DNA from: Phycisphaeraceae bacterium | GTDB taxonomy: Bacteria > Planctomycetota > Phycisphaerae > Phycisphaerales > UBA1924 | Direction: 5' to 3' | Length of the DNA stretch: 10,148 bases | Assembly (NCBI GenBank): GCA_009827205.1 | Contig: WUAK01000085.1 | Location: 1 to 10,148, forward strand | Shown: piece by piece, positions 1 to 5,644 of the stretch | Position numbering within the stretch: position 1 is the first letter of the stretch | Layout: each line of letters opens with the position of its first letter | Translations under genes and position numbers: made by a program | The notes under the pieces: generated by a model | Database searches by the model: none | Told to the model about the DNA's origin: nothing | Seen by the model: the letters and a program-made list of their open reading frames with translations, nothing else

Positions 1-1702
1 GGCTGGGCACGTCAGCGGTGATCAGGCCTAGGTTGTCGAGCGCTGCAAAGATCTCTCCCGTGCCGCGGATGGTGTGTGTAGCGGCGTGGATCACCTCGTC
101 GTCAGGGACGGTGCGATTGATTCGGGCGTATCGGAGGACGGAGTCGTTGTCGGCATTGAGGACGATCTCACCAGTGCCGTTCCAGGTTTGCGGCGCGTCG
201 AACTGAAGGATGCCGAAGTTGCCTCCGTCGAGTTGGAGGAGCATGGACCCGTTGTTGACGTTGCCACCGACCGAGCGGAACTGCTGGCCGAGGATGTCAG
301 CGTCACAGTCGAGTGTGACGTTCTCGACTTCGAGGTTGCCATCCCGGAGTCGCATCTTGCCGCCGTTGCTTCCGACAATGGAGTTGCCGGTGAGTGTTGC
401 GATGCCGCCGCCAATAGGGAGCGCGTCGAGTAGACCGTTGTCGAGTTCGATGACCCCGGCTCCGGTTTGTATGGTGTCGTTGTTGAGGTAGATGACGCCG
501 CCGTTGGTGGCGCGGAGCACACCCTGATTATCCATGGGCAAGTTGATGAGGCTGAGGGCATCACCTGGTTGATCCGCGATCATGGTTCCCTGGTTGATCA
601 TCTCGTGGACGACACGGAAAGTGCCCCGGATGGTGTGGCTTGCGGCGTTGGTTAACACGTGCCCGGATGCGAGTGCGTTGATGGTGGGCACGGTTCCCGG
701 GCTGGTCATGGGGGGGTTGGCGAGGACCATCTCGCCGGTGCCAGTGAAGGAATAGGGTGTGGAACCCGTGCGTAGTGCGCTGAAGGCGTTTGCGCCGTCG
801 CCCGTCAGTGTCAGCGTGCCGTTGTTTTCAAAGGCCGAACCGAAGAAGCGGTATCCGACGCGTGTGTCGCCGTCGGCGTTGCCGTTGAGTATCACGTCCT
901 CAAACTCACAGTTTCCCTGAATCGCCCGGACAAGACCTCCGTTGGGCGTCGTGATCGTTGCGTTCTTGATGCGCTGCATGAAGGTTTGGCCATTGAACTC
1001 GAGCGTGCTGTTGTCGATCGTGATGGAACCGAGGTTCTGGCAGTCAAGTGTGACATCGGCGAGGCTGATGGTGCCGCCGCCCGTCGCTTCGATGGCAGCG
1101 TTGTTGAATGCGGTATCGTCGGCCGTGTTGATGTAGATGGTGCCGCCCGCTGCAGAGATGAGGCCCTCGTTAATAAACGGGACAGAGATTCGTCCGTTGC
1201 CGGTGATGGTCTGACCGACACCAAACGTGACCGAGGCGGTGTCGAACGCGCTGCGGTCGATCGATGCAGATTGATCGTTTGACGCACTGGCTGCGAGTGT
1301 GATGGTGCCGGTACCGGAGATGGTGCGAGCGCCTGTGCCCCGGAAGCGCAGGTTGGCGCCGCCGCCGACTGGTGCGACGATGGCGATTGGTCCCTGGTTG
1401 ATGACGCTGCCGTAAACCTGAAGCGTGCGGTTGAGTTGGAGCGTGGCGTCGGAAGAGAGCTTGCTTACATTGTTGACGGCCCAGTTGCCGTTGCTGACCG
1501 AGACGGTGTAGGGCATGCCCGCGCCGCTGATGGTGGCGTTTGCGGTGTCGCTGTTTGGGAACTGGGGAGCCGGTGGTGCGGGCGCGTCCCACAAGCCGCT
1601 GTTCCAGGTGCTGCTGATCGGGTTGATCCAGTCGTACTGAGCGTTTGCTGAGCCAGCAGCGAAGAGGAGTGCCAGAACCGATAGCCTTGATGCCGTGTGC
1701 AT
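1..1702 (-). CDS. Secreted beta-helix/autotransporter-type repeat protein, N-terminal part (C-terminus beyond left edge)
   Basis: The minus-strand frame is open from an ATG at 1702 to the window edge, giving 567 residues without a stop. Residues 1-21 form a classic signal peptide: a basic start, a hydrophobic run (LSVLALLFAAG) and an ANA/Q cleavage site, so the product is exported. The mature part is rich in Gly, Asn, Thr, Ile and Val, with short alternating strands and turns such as GTGTITL, GGTISL, NNGTLTLTG and GTGEIVL. This pattern is known from right-handed parallel beta-helix surface proteins. At least two copies of an HTIRGT module occur (residues 354-376 and 541-563), with a looser copy at 163-187. 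Only two Cys are likely disulphide candidates (C220, C466), each in a VTLDC context. A GGGGG run 6 nt upstream supports this start. No enzyme motif is visible. It may be an adhesin, surface-layer or PEP-CTERM-type protein; the sorting signal, if any, lies outside the window. Confidence 0.86.
   Translation of the reverse strand, partial: MHTASRLSVLALLFAAGSANAQYDWINPISSTWNSGLWDAPAPPAPQFPNSDTANATISGAGMPYTVSVSNGNWAVNNVSKLSSDATLQLNRTLQVYGSVINQGPIAIVAPVGGGANLRFRGTGARTISGTGTITLAASASNDQSASIDRSAFDTASVTFGVGQTITGNGRISVPFINEGLISAAGGTIYINTADDTAFNNAAIEATGGGTISLADVTLDCQNLGSITIDNSTLEFNGQTFMQRIKNATITTPNGGLVRAIQGNCEFEDVILNGNADGDTRVGYRFFGSAFENNGTLTLTGDGANAFSALRTGSTPYSFTGTGEMVLANPPMTSPGTVPTINALASGHVLTNAASHTIRGTFRVVHEMINQGTMIADQPGDALSLINLPMDNQGVLRATNGGVIYLNNDTIQTGAGVIELDNGLLDALPIGGGIATLTGNSIVGSNGGKMRLRDGNLEVENVTLDCDADILGQQFRSVGGNVNNGSMLLQLDGGNFGILQFDAPQTWNGTGEIVLNADNDSVLRYARINRTVPDDEVIHAATHTIRGTGEIFAALDNLGLITADVPS
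14..82 (-). repeat. Protein-level repeat module, copy B of the HTIRGT unit
   Basis: Residues 541-563 of the beta-helix protein (ATHTIRGTGEIF, then NLGLITAD) resemble residues 354-376 (ASHTIRGTFRVV, then NQGTMIAD). The shared pattern is A-x-H-T-I-R-G-T, six to nine variable residues, then N-x-G-x-I-x-A-D. This is a repeat of coding modules and has diverged at the nucleotide level. Confidence 0.6.
575..643 (-). repeat. Protein-level repeat module, copy A of the HTIRGT unit
   Basis: Residues 354-376 of the beta-helix protein, paired with the copy at 14-82. The two copies are 187 residues apart. A weaker relative, GQTITGNGRI followed by NEGLISA, is encoded around 1142-1216, suggesting the protein is built from a long tandem unit that has drifted. 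Confidence 0.6.
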
Positions 1703-1708
1703 GAGAAA

Positions 1709-1713
1709 CCCCC
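1709..1713 (-). promoter_or_regulatory. Ribosome binding site of the beta-helix protein gene
   Basis: GGGGG on the minus strand lies 6 nt before the ATG at 1702. Together with the signal peptide that begins at this ATG, it fixes the start. A longer open frame in another register over the same region is not supported. Confidence 0.5.
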
Positions 1714-1790
1714 AAAGAGCGGACAGAAGCTGCACCATCCGCGAGATCCGCGAGGCGAGACTGCAGAGTCCGATACACAACAAAATAAGA

Positions 1791-1823
1791 GGGGTTGAAC
1801 ACGGTGGGTACCGTTCAAACCCC
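1791..1823 (-). terminator. Probable intrinsic terminator downstream of mrp
   Basis: An inverted repeat pairs GGGGTT (1791-1796) with AACCCC (1818-1823). It continues inward through GA/TC and ACGGT/ACCGT, with small bulges, to a GGGT loop. On the minus strand it is followed by TCTTATTTTG, a T-rich tract. It lies 41 nt beyond the mrp stop codon and before the next minus-strand gene, the expected place for an mrp terminator. Confidence 0.6.
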
Positions 1824-1839
1824 ATTCATGGGGGTTTTT
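1817..1839 (+). terminator. Second hairpin with T-tract on the plus strand, sharing an arm with the mrp terminator
   Basis: AAACCCC (1817-1823) pairs with GGGGTTT (1831-1837) across a 7-nt loop and is followed by further T residues on the plus strand. It shares its left arm with the hairpin at 1791-1823, so the two cannot form together in one RNA. On the plus strand it could stop antisense transcription towards mrp; no plus-strand gene precedes it. Confidence 0.4.
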
Positions 1840-1863
1840 GCTTATGGGTTGGTCATGATCTGC

Positions 1864-3078
1864 TCAGCTGATTGTGAGCTTGGGTTTGGTACGCCCCTGT
1901 TTGAGGCCCGCGAGTGCTGTCTGGCTCTCGAGGTTGCTGGCAAGCAGTTCGAGTGCGCGCGGGAGCGTTTCGCCGCCCGCGGATTGGGGCTCGAAGTTCG
2001 CGCTCGCGTTGCCCGAGTCTGAGTTCTCGCGGAGCGCCATGTTGATGGGGACGGCTCCGAGGAACGGGAGCCCGAGGCGCTGGGCCATGCGTTCGGCGCC
2101 GCCTCGGCCGAAGATGTCGTAGTCCTTGCCGTCGTCGCCGATGAAGTAGCTCATGTTCTCCACGACACCGAGGACATCGACACCGAGCTGCTGGAACATG
2201 CGCGCGGCGCGGACGGCGTCGTCCTGCGCAACCTTCTGAGGAGTGCAGACGATCACCGCGCCGGAGAGTTGGAGCGACTGCGCCATCGTGAGCGGGATGT
2301 CACCAGTGCCGGGCGGCAGATCGATGATGAGGTAGTCGAGTTCGCCCCACGATGTCTGCTCGGACAGCTGTTTAAACGCGCCGTGCGCCATCGGGCCGCG
2401 CCAGATGAGCGGCTTCTCTGGGTCGACCATTTTCCCGATCGTGACCGCCTTGATCCCGTGCACATGGAAGGGCTCGATCATGCGCTCACGGACGATCATC
2501 TCGTGCGCACCGAGTCCGAGCATGGTGGGGAGCGATGGGCCGTAGATATCGCCGTCCATGAGCCCGACCGCGTGCCCCTTGCGCGCAAGCGCGACAGCGA
2601 GGTTCACGGACACGGTCGACTTGCCGACGCCTCCCTTGCCCGCGCCGACGGCGATGATCTTGTCCACCCCGGGAATCCCGCCCGCGCCGTCCTGGGGCTT
2701 CGGCTGCGCCAGTGGTGCGCTCGGTTGCTTGGCGGTGTGCGCTTCGCCCGAGGACTGGAGCTTCGCGTTCTGATCCTCGTTCGTCTTGGGCCCGGTATTC
2801 GATGTGTGCAGCACCGAGCCCGCCTCGTCGACAATCTCGACGATCAGACTCGTCAGGACGACGCCCTGTTCGCCCGCGGCTGCGCGGATTGCGCCGTGTG
2901 TGCGGCGTGCTGCGGCATCAAGTGTGTCGGCTTCGGTCACACCTGGGAAGTGAAGCTTGACCGAGGCGAACGTCTCGCACGCGGCGGTCCATTCCAGGTT
3001 CCGCACAAGAGGATCACCCGTCGGGCCCTCCGCGGTTGAGAGGGCGGCTTTGATGAAGTCTTTGTTGAGCGAGGCCAT
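1864..3078 (-). CDS. mrp: Mrp/ApbC (NBP35-family) P-loop ATPase, iron-sulfur cluster carrier-like, no CxxC
   Basis: The 404-residue product is a cytosolic P-loop NTPase of the Mrp/ApbC/NBP35 family, whose members bind and transfer Fe-S clusters to apoproteins. Residues 1-95 are a divergent N-terminal domain in the position of the MIP18/DUF59 domain. Residues 96-137 form a Pro/Gln/Lys-rich linker. The ATPase core begins near 138 and carries the deviant Walker A GKGGVGKS (147-154), MDGDIYGPS (174-182), the switch region IIDLPPGTGD (251-260) and VVENMSYF (305-312). Family members such as E. coli Mrp have CxxC after ENMS; here it reads IGDDGKDYDIFG, with no cysteine. Start: GAAGGA lies 8 nt upstream of the ATG, with a sigma-70-like promoter just beyond. 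It is monocistronic as seen, with a terminator-like hairpin downstream. The family call is firm; Fe-S carrier function is inferred and weakened by the missing CxxC. Confidence 0.96.
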   Translation of the reverse strand: MASLNKDFIKAALSTAEGPTGDPLVRNLEWTAACETFASVKLHFPGVTEADTLDAAARRTHGAIRAAAGEQGVVLTSLIVEIVDEAGSVLHTSNTGPKTNEDQNAKLQSSGEAHTAKQPSAPLAQPKPQDGAGGIPGVDKIIAVGAGKGGVGKSTVSVNLAVALARKGHAVGLMDGDIYGPSLPTMLGLGAHEMIVRERMIEPFHVHGIKAVTIGKMVDPEKPLIWRGPMAHGAFKQLSEQTSWGELDYLIIDLPPGTGDIPLTMAQSLQLSGAVIVCTPQKVAQDDAVRAARMFQQLGVDVLGVVENMSYFIGDDGKDYDIFGRGGAERMAQRLGLPFLGAVPINMALRENSDSGNASANFEPQSAGGETLPRALELLASNLESQTALAGLKQGRTKPKLTIS

Positions 3079-3086
3079 CGGTGTGT

Positions 3087-3092
3087 TCCTTC
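3087..3092 (-). promoter_or_regulatory. Ribosome binding site of mrp
   Basis: GAAGGA on the minus strand, 8 nt before the ATG at 3078. It supports this ATG as the start. Confidence 0.65.
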
Positions 3093-3114
3093 TGTGCAGG
3101 CTGTGCCTTACCCG

Positions 3115-3143
3115 ATGCTAGGTGCTCTGCAATCCGGTGCCAA
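3115..3143 (-). promoter_or_regulatory. Sigma-70-type promoter of mrp
   Basis: On the minus strand a TTGGCA -35 box (3143-3138) is followed by 17 nt and a TAGCAT -10 box (3120-3115). That is five of six and four of six matches to consensus at ideal spacing. Transcription would start near 3108, giving a leader of about 30 nt that includes the ribosome binding site. Confidence 0.55.
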
Positions 3144-3188
3144 AGCGTGCGTTAGGCTCGTTGGCGGACCCGGTGGTCCGAGGTGAAC

Positions 3189-3194
3189 GAGGAG
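3189..3194 (+). promoter_or_regulatory. Ribosome binding site of the secreted charged protein gene
   Basis: GAGGAG lies 7 nt before the ATG at 3202. The match is strong and the signal peptide follows directly, so the start is well fixed. I could not find a convincing promoter for this gene in the 123-bp divergent gap. Confidence 0.7.
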
Positions 3195-3201
3195 TGAAAT
3201 T

Positions 3202-4182
3202 ATGCCCGCAACGCGTCTCACGCTTGCTCTTACATTTGTGCTCACGGCCGGTCTGGCGGCCGGGCAAGACAAGGAAAACAAGCCCTTCCTGTCGGGTCCA
3301 GAGGTCGAGGACACCCGCCCGGGTCTGGTCGAGGACAGCTTCGGTTCGACCGCGATGGGGAAGCAGCGGCTCGGCGCAATGGCCGCGATCCCTTCCCAGG
3401 ATCTCCGCAAGATCATCGGATCGATGCGGGGCGACGAAGCCGACCCCGCGATCCGGCTGAGCGAGGAGCAGTACCTAGTCGTACGGGATCTGACGCGCGA
3501 GTTTGAAGCCGAGCGCCGCGAGTGGATGCGTGAGCATCGCGATGAGCTCAGCGGCCTCTACTCCGCCGCGGGCATGCCAATGCCGACGGACCGCTCGGAT
3601 CGGCTCCGCTCGGGCGGAGCGGATGAGCAGGCCCGCCGAAGGCCTGCACCAGAGGGCGAAGAGAGGAACATGATGGAGCCCGTCAGCCCAGAGGATGCGC
3701 GCCGATCTCCCGGTGCACAGCGGCGGGACCGGAGCGAGGGCGCCGAGAGACAAGATGCGTCGGGTGAGCGCACCCCTCCCACACCAGAGCAGGAGGCCGC
3801 GAGGCTGAAGCTGCGTGAGTTCATGCAGAAGGGCCCGAACACGGGCGACCTGCAGCGCCAGATCTACGCGGAATTGACTCCGGAGCAACAGGCGTACATC
3901 GACACTGAGGTGCTCCGTCTCGCCGAGGAGCGCGCCGATGCACGAGAGCAGCGCAAGATCGACGAGCGGCTCAAGGACAGACGCGAGCAAGAAGGGGAAG
4001 CCGGCGCCGAGGACAGAAGAGCGAGAGCCTTGAATTCGATCGACTGGGACGCTGTCCTCCCAAGCGATGGTTCTGTCCGCTTGGATGCACTCCCAGAACG
4101 TTTCAGGCAGAGGCTTGAGAGCGTCGATCCCGCACAACAGAGGCAGCTTCTCGAGCGCATTCGGGATCGCCAAAGGGGCTGA
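3202..4182 (+). CDS. Secreted Arg/Glu-rich protein with two LTxxQ-like helical segments, function unknown
   Basis: The 326-residue product starts with a signal peptide (hydrophobic run about 6-19, cleavage near AAG/Q at 20-22), so it should be exported. The mature chain is very rich in Arg, Glu, Asp, Gln and Ala and is mostly helical. Residues 85-118 (RLSEEQYLVVRDL onward) and 224-260 (ELTPEQQAYIDTEV onward) each begin with an L-[ST]-x-E-Q motif and continue as charged amphipathic helix. This resembles the LTxxQ signature of periplasmic Spy/CpxP-like helical proteins. Residues 124-200 are low complexity, rich in Pro, Arg, Glu and Ser, and probably disordered. A last helix ends in LLERIRDRQRG. 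No cysteine or catalytic motif is seen. The gene is divergent from mrp, and a terminator hairpin covers its stop codon. The coding call is firm; function is not known. A Spy/CpxP-like chaperone or envelope scaffold role is only a suggestion. Confidence 0.9.
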   Translation: MPATRLTLALTFVLTAGLAAGQDKENKPFLSGPEVEDTRPGLVEDSFGSTAMGKQRLGAMAAIPSQDLRKIIGSMRGDEADPAIRLSEEQYLVVRDLTREFEAERREWMREHRDELSGLYSAAGMPMPTDRSDRLRSGGADEQARRRPAPEGEERNMMEPVSPEDARRSPGAQRRDRSEGAERQDASGERTPPTPEQEAARLKLREFMQKGPNTGDLQRQIYAELTPEQQAYIDTEVLRLAEERADAREQRKIDERLKDRREQEGEAGAEDRRARALNSIDWDAVLPSDGSVRLDALPERFRQRLESVDPAQQRQLLERIRDRQRG

Positions 4183-4193
4183 GACCCCCTTTT
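4172..4193 (+). terminator. Terminator hairpin spanning the stop codon of the secreted charged protein gene
   Basis: AAAGGGG (4172-4178) pairs perfectly with CCCCTTT (4186-4192) across a 7-nt loop that holds the TGA stop codon, followed by one more T. The stem is 7 bp and the T-run is short (four), so it is a moderate intrinsic terminator. Confidence 0.5.
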
Positions 4194-4224
4194 GACACAC
4201 CCAGACGGGGCATTGGGGTGAAAA

Positions 4225-4258
4225 AAGTCGGTGGGCACCACCTGTAACGGTGGGACTT
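4225..4258 (+). other. Possible structured RNA element with alternative stems
   Basis: AAGTC (4225-4229) pairs with GACTT (4254-4258), enclosing GGTGG (4230-4234), CCACC (4238-4242) and GGTGG (4249-4253). The central CCACC can pair with either GGTGG, giving two exclusive hairpins inside one outer stem. It lies downstream of a coding gene and about 30 nt before a strong terminator. It matches no riboswitch class that I recognise. Confidence 0.3.
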
Positions 4259-4287
4259 AGATTCAGATATGTGCAGGTCTCTTTGCG

Positions 4288-4313
4288 AAAACCGGCTAAT
4301 AGAGCCGGTTTTT
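4288..4313 (+). terminator. Strong intrinsic terminator, potentially bidirectional
   Basis: AAAACCGGCT (4288-4297) pairs perfectly with AGCCGGTTTT (4303-4312) across an AATAG loop, with an extra T at 4313. The 10-bp stem has A-run and T-run flanks, so it could work on either strand. It sits 106 nt beyond the nearest plus-strand stop codon, after another terminator-like hairpin, so it may end a separate small transcript. Confidence 0.8.
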
Positions 4314-4370
4314 GCATAGTGGAGAGTGATTCTCGCTGCAAGAGGTTTCGTTGAAAAAATGTGGAGACAC

Positions 4371-4399
4371 CTGTCAAACACACAAAGAGTTTGTATTTT
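4371..4399 (+). promoter_or_regulatory. Candidate promoter in the AT-rich intergenic segment
   Basis: CTGTCA (4371-4376), a 17-nt spacer and TATTTT (4394-4399) form a moderate sigma-70-like promoter on the plus strand, just after one terminator and before the next. Transcription would start near 4406. It is not strong enough to stand without its context. Confidence 0.3.
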
Positions 4400-4405
4400 A
4401 AACGG

Positions 4406-4566
4406 GTAAATCGGCCTTAATTGCACTGTTTTGCGTGTTAAGTTAGGTGATTTTGAAGGTTACATGTGCTTCGAATCGAACAAGCTGGCCGATAATCCGT
4501 ACAATTCTCTGATCTCTCTCTCCTCCAGCGGGGCGCCGATTGACGTTGGCGCCCTGCTTTGTTTTT
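4406..4566 (+). ncRNA. Candidate small RNA, about 160 nt
   Basis: The segment is bounded by a promoter-like pair upstream (4371-4399) and a strong intrinsic terminator at its end (4527-4566). A small frame of 37 codons (4464-4577) starts with ATG 4 nt after a GAAGG run, and its product begins MCFESNKLADNPYN. It reads through the terminator hairpin and stops beyond the T-tract, so it fits poorly with transcription ending there. I favour a non-coding RNA, with low confidence. It matches no known housekeeping RNA (SRP RNA, 6S, RNase P, tmRNA) that I can recognise. Confidence 0.25.
4527..4566 (+). terminator. Strong intrinsic terminator upstream of the epimerase gene
   Basis: AGCGGGGCGCC (4527-4537) pairs with GGCGCCCTGCT (4548-4558), an 11-bp stem with one G-U pair and a 10-nt loop, followed by TTGTTTTT. 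The orientation fits plus-strand transcription ending before the epimerase, although no established plus-strand gene lies directly upstream. Confidence 0.75.
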
Positions 4567-4659
4567 GCTCCGAGTGAGTGAATCGCATTGGCACCTCGAC
4601 CGCCTGGACTGATATGCCGACGCTACGCTGAGGCCTTGAGTGGGGCCGTGCGCCCAACT

Positions 4660-4664
4660 GGGAG
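4660..4664 (+). promoter_or_regulatory. Ribosome binding site that fixes the epimerase start
   Basis: GGGAG lies 8 nt before the ATG at 4673. It favours this ATG over the in-frame GTG at 4640, which would add 11 residues of unrelated sequence before the Rossmann fold. Confidence 0.6.
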
Positions 4665-4672
4665 TGTGCGTG

Positions 4673-5644
4673 ATGTCGGGTTCGGTTGTTCTCGTGACGG
4701 GTGCGGCTGGGTTTATTGGCTCGCATGTTGCCCAGGCACTGCTCGCCCGAGGCGATTCGGTCGTCGGGGTGGACAACTTCGACCCTTTCTACGACAGGGC
4801 GATCAAAGAGCGCAACCTCGCTGATCTCAAAGTAGACGCAGAGGAAAGCCGGTTCGGGTTTCACGAAATTGATATCTGTGATACCAGCGCATTCGACGCG
4901 GTCGTTGCCAAAGCCAAGCCAGCCGGCATTATCCATCTGGCAGCCAAGGCGGGTGTTCGTCCGAGCATCGAGGACCCGACCGGTTATGCCCGGGCGAACG
5001 TGATGGGCACGTCGAGTGTCCAGAACGCAGCGGCCTCGCACGGTGTTGAGCGGCTCGTTGTTGCGTCATCGAGTTCTGTCTACGGCAACAACGAACGGGT
5101 TCCCTTCTCAGAGGACGATTTCGTCGATGCGCCAATCAGCCCTTACGCGGCTACGAAGAAGGCCTGCGAGTTGATCGGGCATACGCACTGGCATCTGACA
5201 CAGATGCCCACCGCGATGCTGCGCTTCTTTACGGTGTTCGGCCCCAGGCAGCGGCCGGACCTTGCGATCAGCAAGTTCATGCGAGCTATCCACGAGGGTC
5301 GACCGATCACAATGTTCGGTGACGGCTCGACGAGCCGGGATTACACATACATTGGTGACATTGTCACGGGCGTGCTGGCGGCGTACGACCGCATCGATCG
5401 ATTCGGGTATCGGATCTGGAATCTGGGAGGCGACCACCCGATCAGACTGGACGAGCTGATCGCAAAGATCGGGAGCGTGGTTGGCAAGGAACCGGTGGTT
5501 GAGCACCACCCGATGCAGCCTGGCGATGTCGAGCGCACTTGGGCGGACATCACGAGCTCTGAGCGGGACCTCGGGTATGCGCCGAGCACGAGTATCGAGC
5601 AGGGGCTCGAATATCAGTGGGCGTGGCTCAGGGATCACCTGTAG
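4673..5644 (+). CDS. NAD-dependent sugar-nucleotide epimerase, probably UDP-glucuronate 4-epimerase-like
   Basis: The 323-residue product is a cytosolic extended short-chain dehydrogenase/reductase that acts on nucleotide sugars. From this start, the NAD-binding GAAGFIG motif is at 10-16 and the acidic residue that binds the ribose is D34 in VGVDNFDPFY. HLAAKAGV is at 88-95, the catalytic Ser lies in SSSSVYG (132-138), and the YxxxK pair is Y158/K162. The substrate-binding half contains FGPRQRPDLAI (189-199), FGDGSTSRDYTYI (215-227) and a Rossmann-partner C-terminal region. DNFDPFYDRAIKERNL and PRQRPDL are typical of the group with UDP-glucuronate 4-epimerases and related UDP-sugar epimerases. 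Length is normal and all key residues are present. Its 3' end overlaps the neighbouring minus-strand gene by 17 nt. It likely supplies a nucleotide sugar for the polysaccharide genes on the right. The SDR epimerase call is firm; the exact substrate is inferred. Confidence 0.95.
   Translation: MSGSVVLVTGAAGFIGSHVAQALLARGDSVVGVDNFDPFYDRAIKERNLADLKVDAEESRFGFHEIDICDTSAFDAVVAKAKPAGIIHLAAKAGVRPSIEDPTGYARANVMGTSSVQNAAASHGVERLVVASSSSVYGNNERVPFSEDDFVDAPISPYAATKKACELIGHTHWHLTQMPTAMLRFFTVFGPRQRPDLAISKFMRAIHEGRPITMFGDGSTSRDYTYIGDIVTGVLAAYDRIDRFGYRIWNLGGDHPIRLDELIAKIGSVVGKEPVVEHHPMQPGDVERTWADITSSERDLGYAPSTSIEQGLEYQWAWLRDHL

Larger units (their letters stand above)
4183..4672. other. 490-bp intergenic region with serial terminators and no convincing gene
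   Basis: The region between the secreted charged protein gene and the epimerase gene has no long coding frame of believable composition on either strand. It contains a structured GGTGG/CCACC/GGTGG segment (4225-4258), a near-perfect terminator (4288-4313), an AT-rich promoter-like stretch (about 4371-4400) and another strong terminator (4527-4566). It ends with the leader and ribosome binding site of the epimerase. The AT-rich part at about 4380-4465 stands out from the GC-rich surroundings. A single TTGGCA near 4589-4594 could serve the epimerase, but no good -10 box lies at the right distance. Confidence 0.6.

Noticed and set aside
1738..1760. Short tandem CCGCGAG-like repeat upstream of the beta-helix gene
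   Set aside because: There are only two imperfect copies of about nine bases, common in GC-rich DNA and without a clear function.
1170..1802. 210-codon minus-strand frame that starts above the beta-helix gene
   Set aside because: It lies in a different register from the 567-codon frame with the signal peptide, and its product is His/Arg/Gln-rich with no domain.
2269..3039. 256-codon plus-strand frame opposite mrp
   Set aside because: mrp is unmistakable on the other strand; this frame is Arg- and Leu-rich noise from GC-rich codons.
4192..4220. Perfect TTGACA directly after the first terminator as a -35 box
   Set aside because: No acceptable -10 box lies 15-19 nt downstream; that stretch is GGGG-rich.
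3475..4383. 302-codon minus-strand frame opposite the secreted charged protein gene
   Set aside because: It extends across the terminators at 4172-4193 and 4288-4313, has an odd composition and lacks a ribosome binding site. The plus-strand gene has a strong one and a signal peptide.
4640..4672. Upstream GTG start for the epimerase
   Set aside because: It would add 11 residues that do not belong to the fold. GGGAG is correctly spaced for the ATG at 4673.
4183..4672. tRNA, SRP RNA, 6S RNA or tmRNA in the intergenic region
   Set aside because: No cloverleaf, no SRP tetraloop domain, no long 6S-type bulged duplex and no tag-coding frame could be found by eye.
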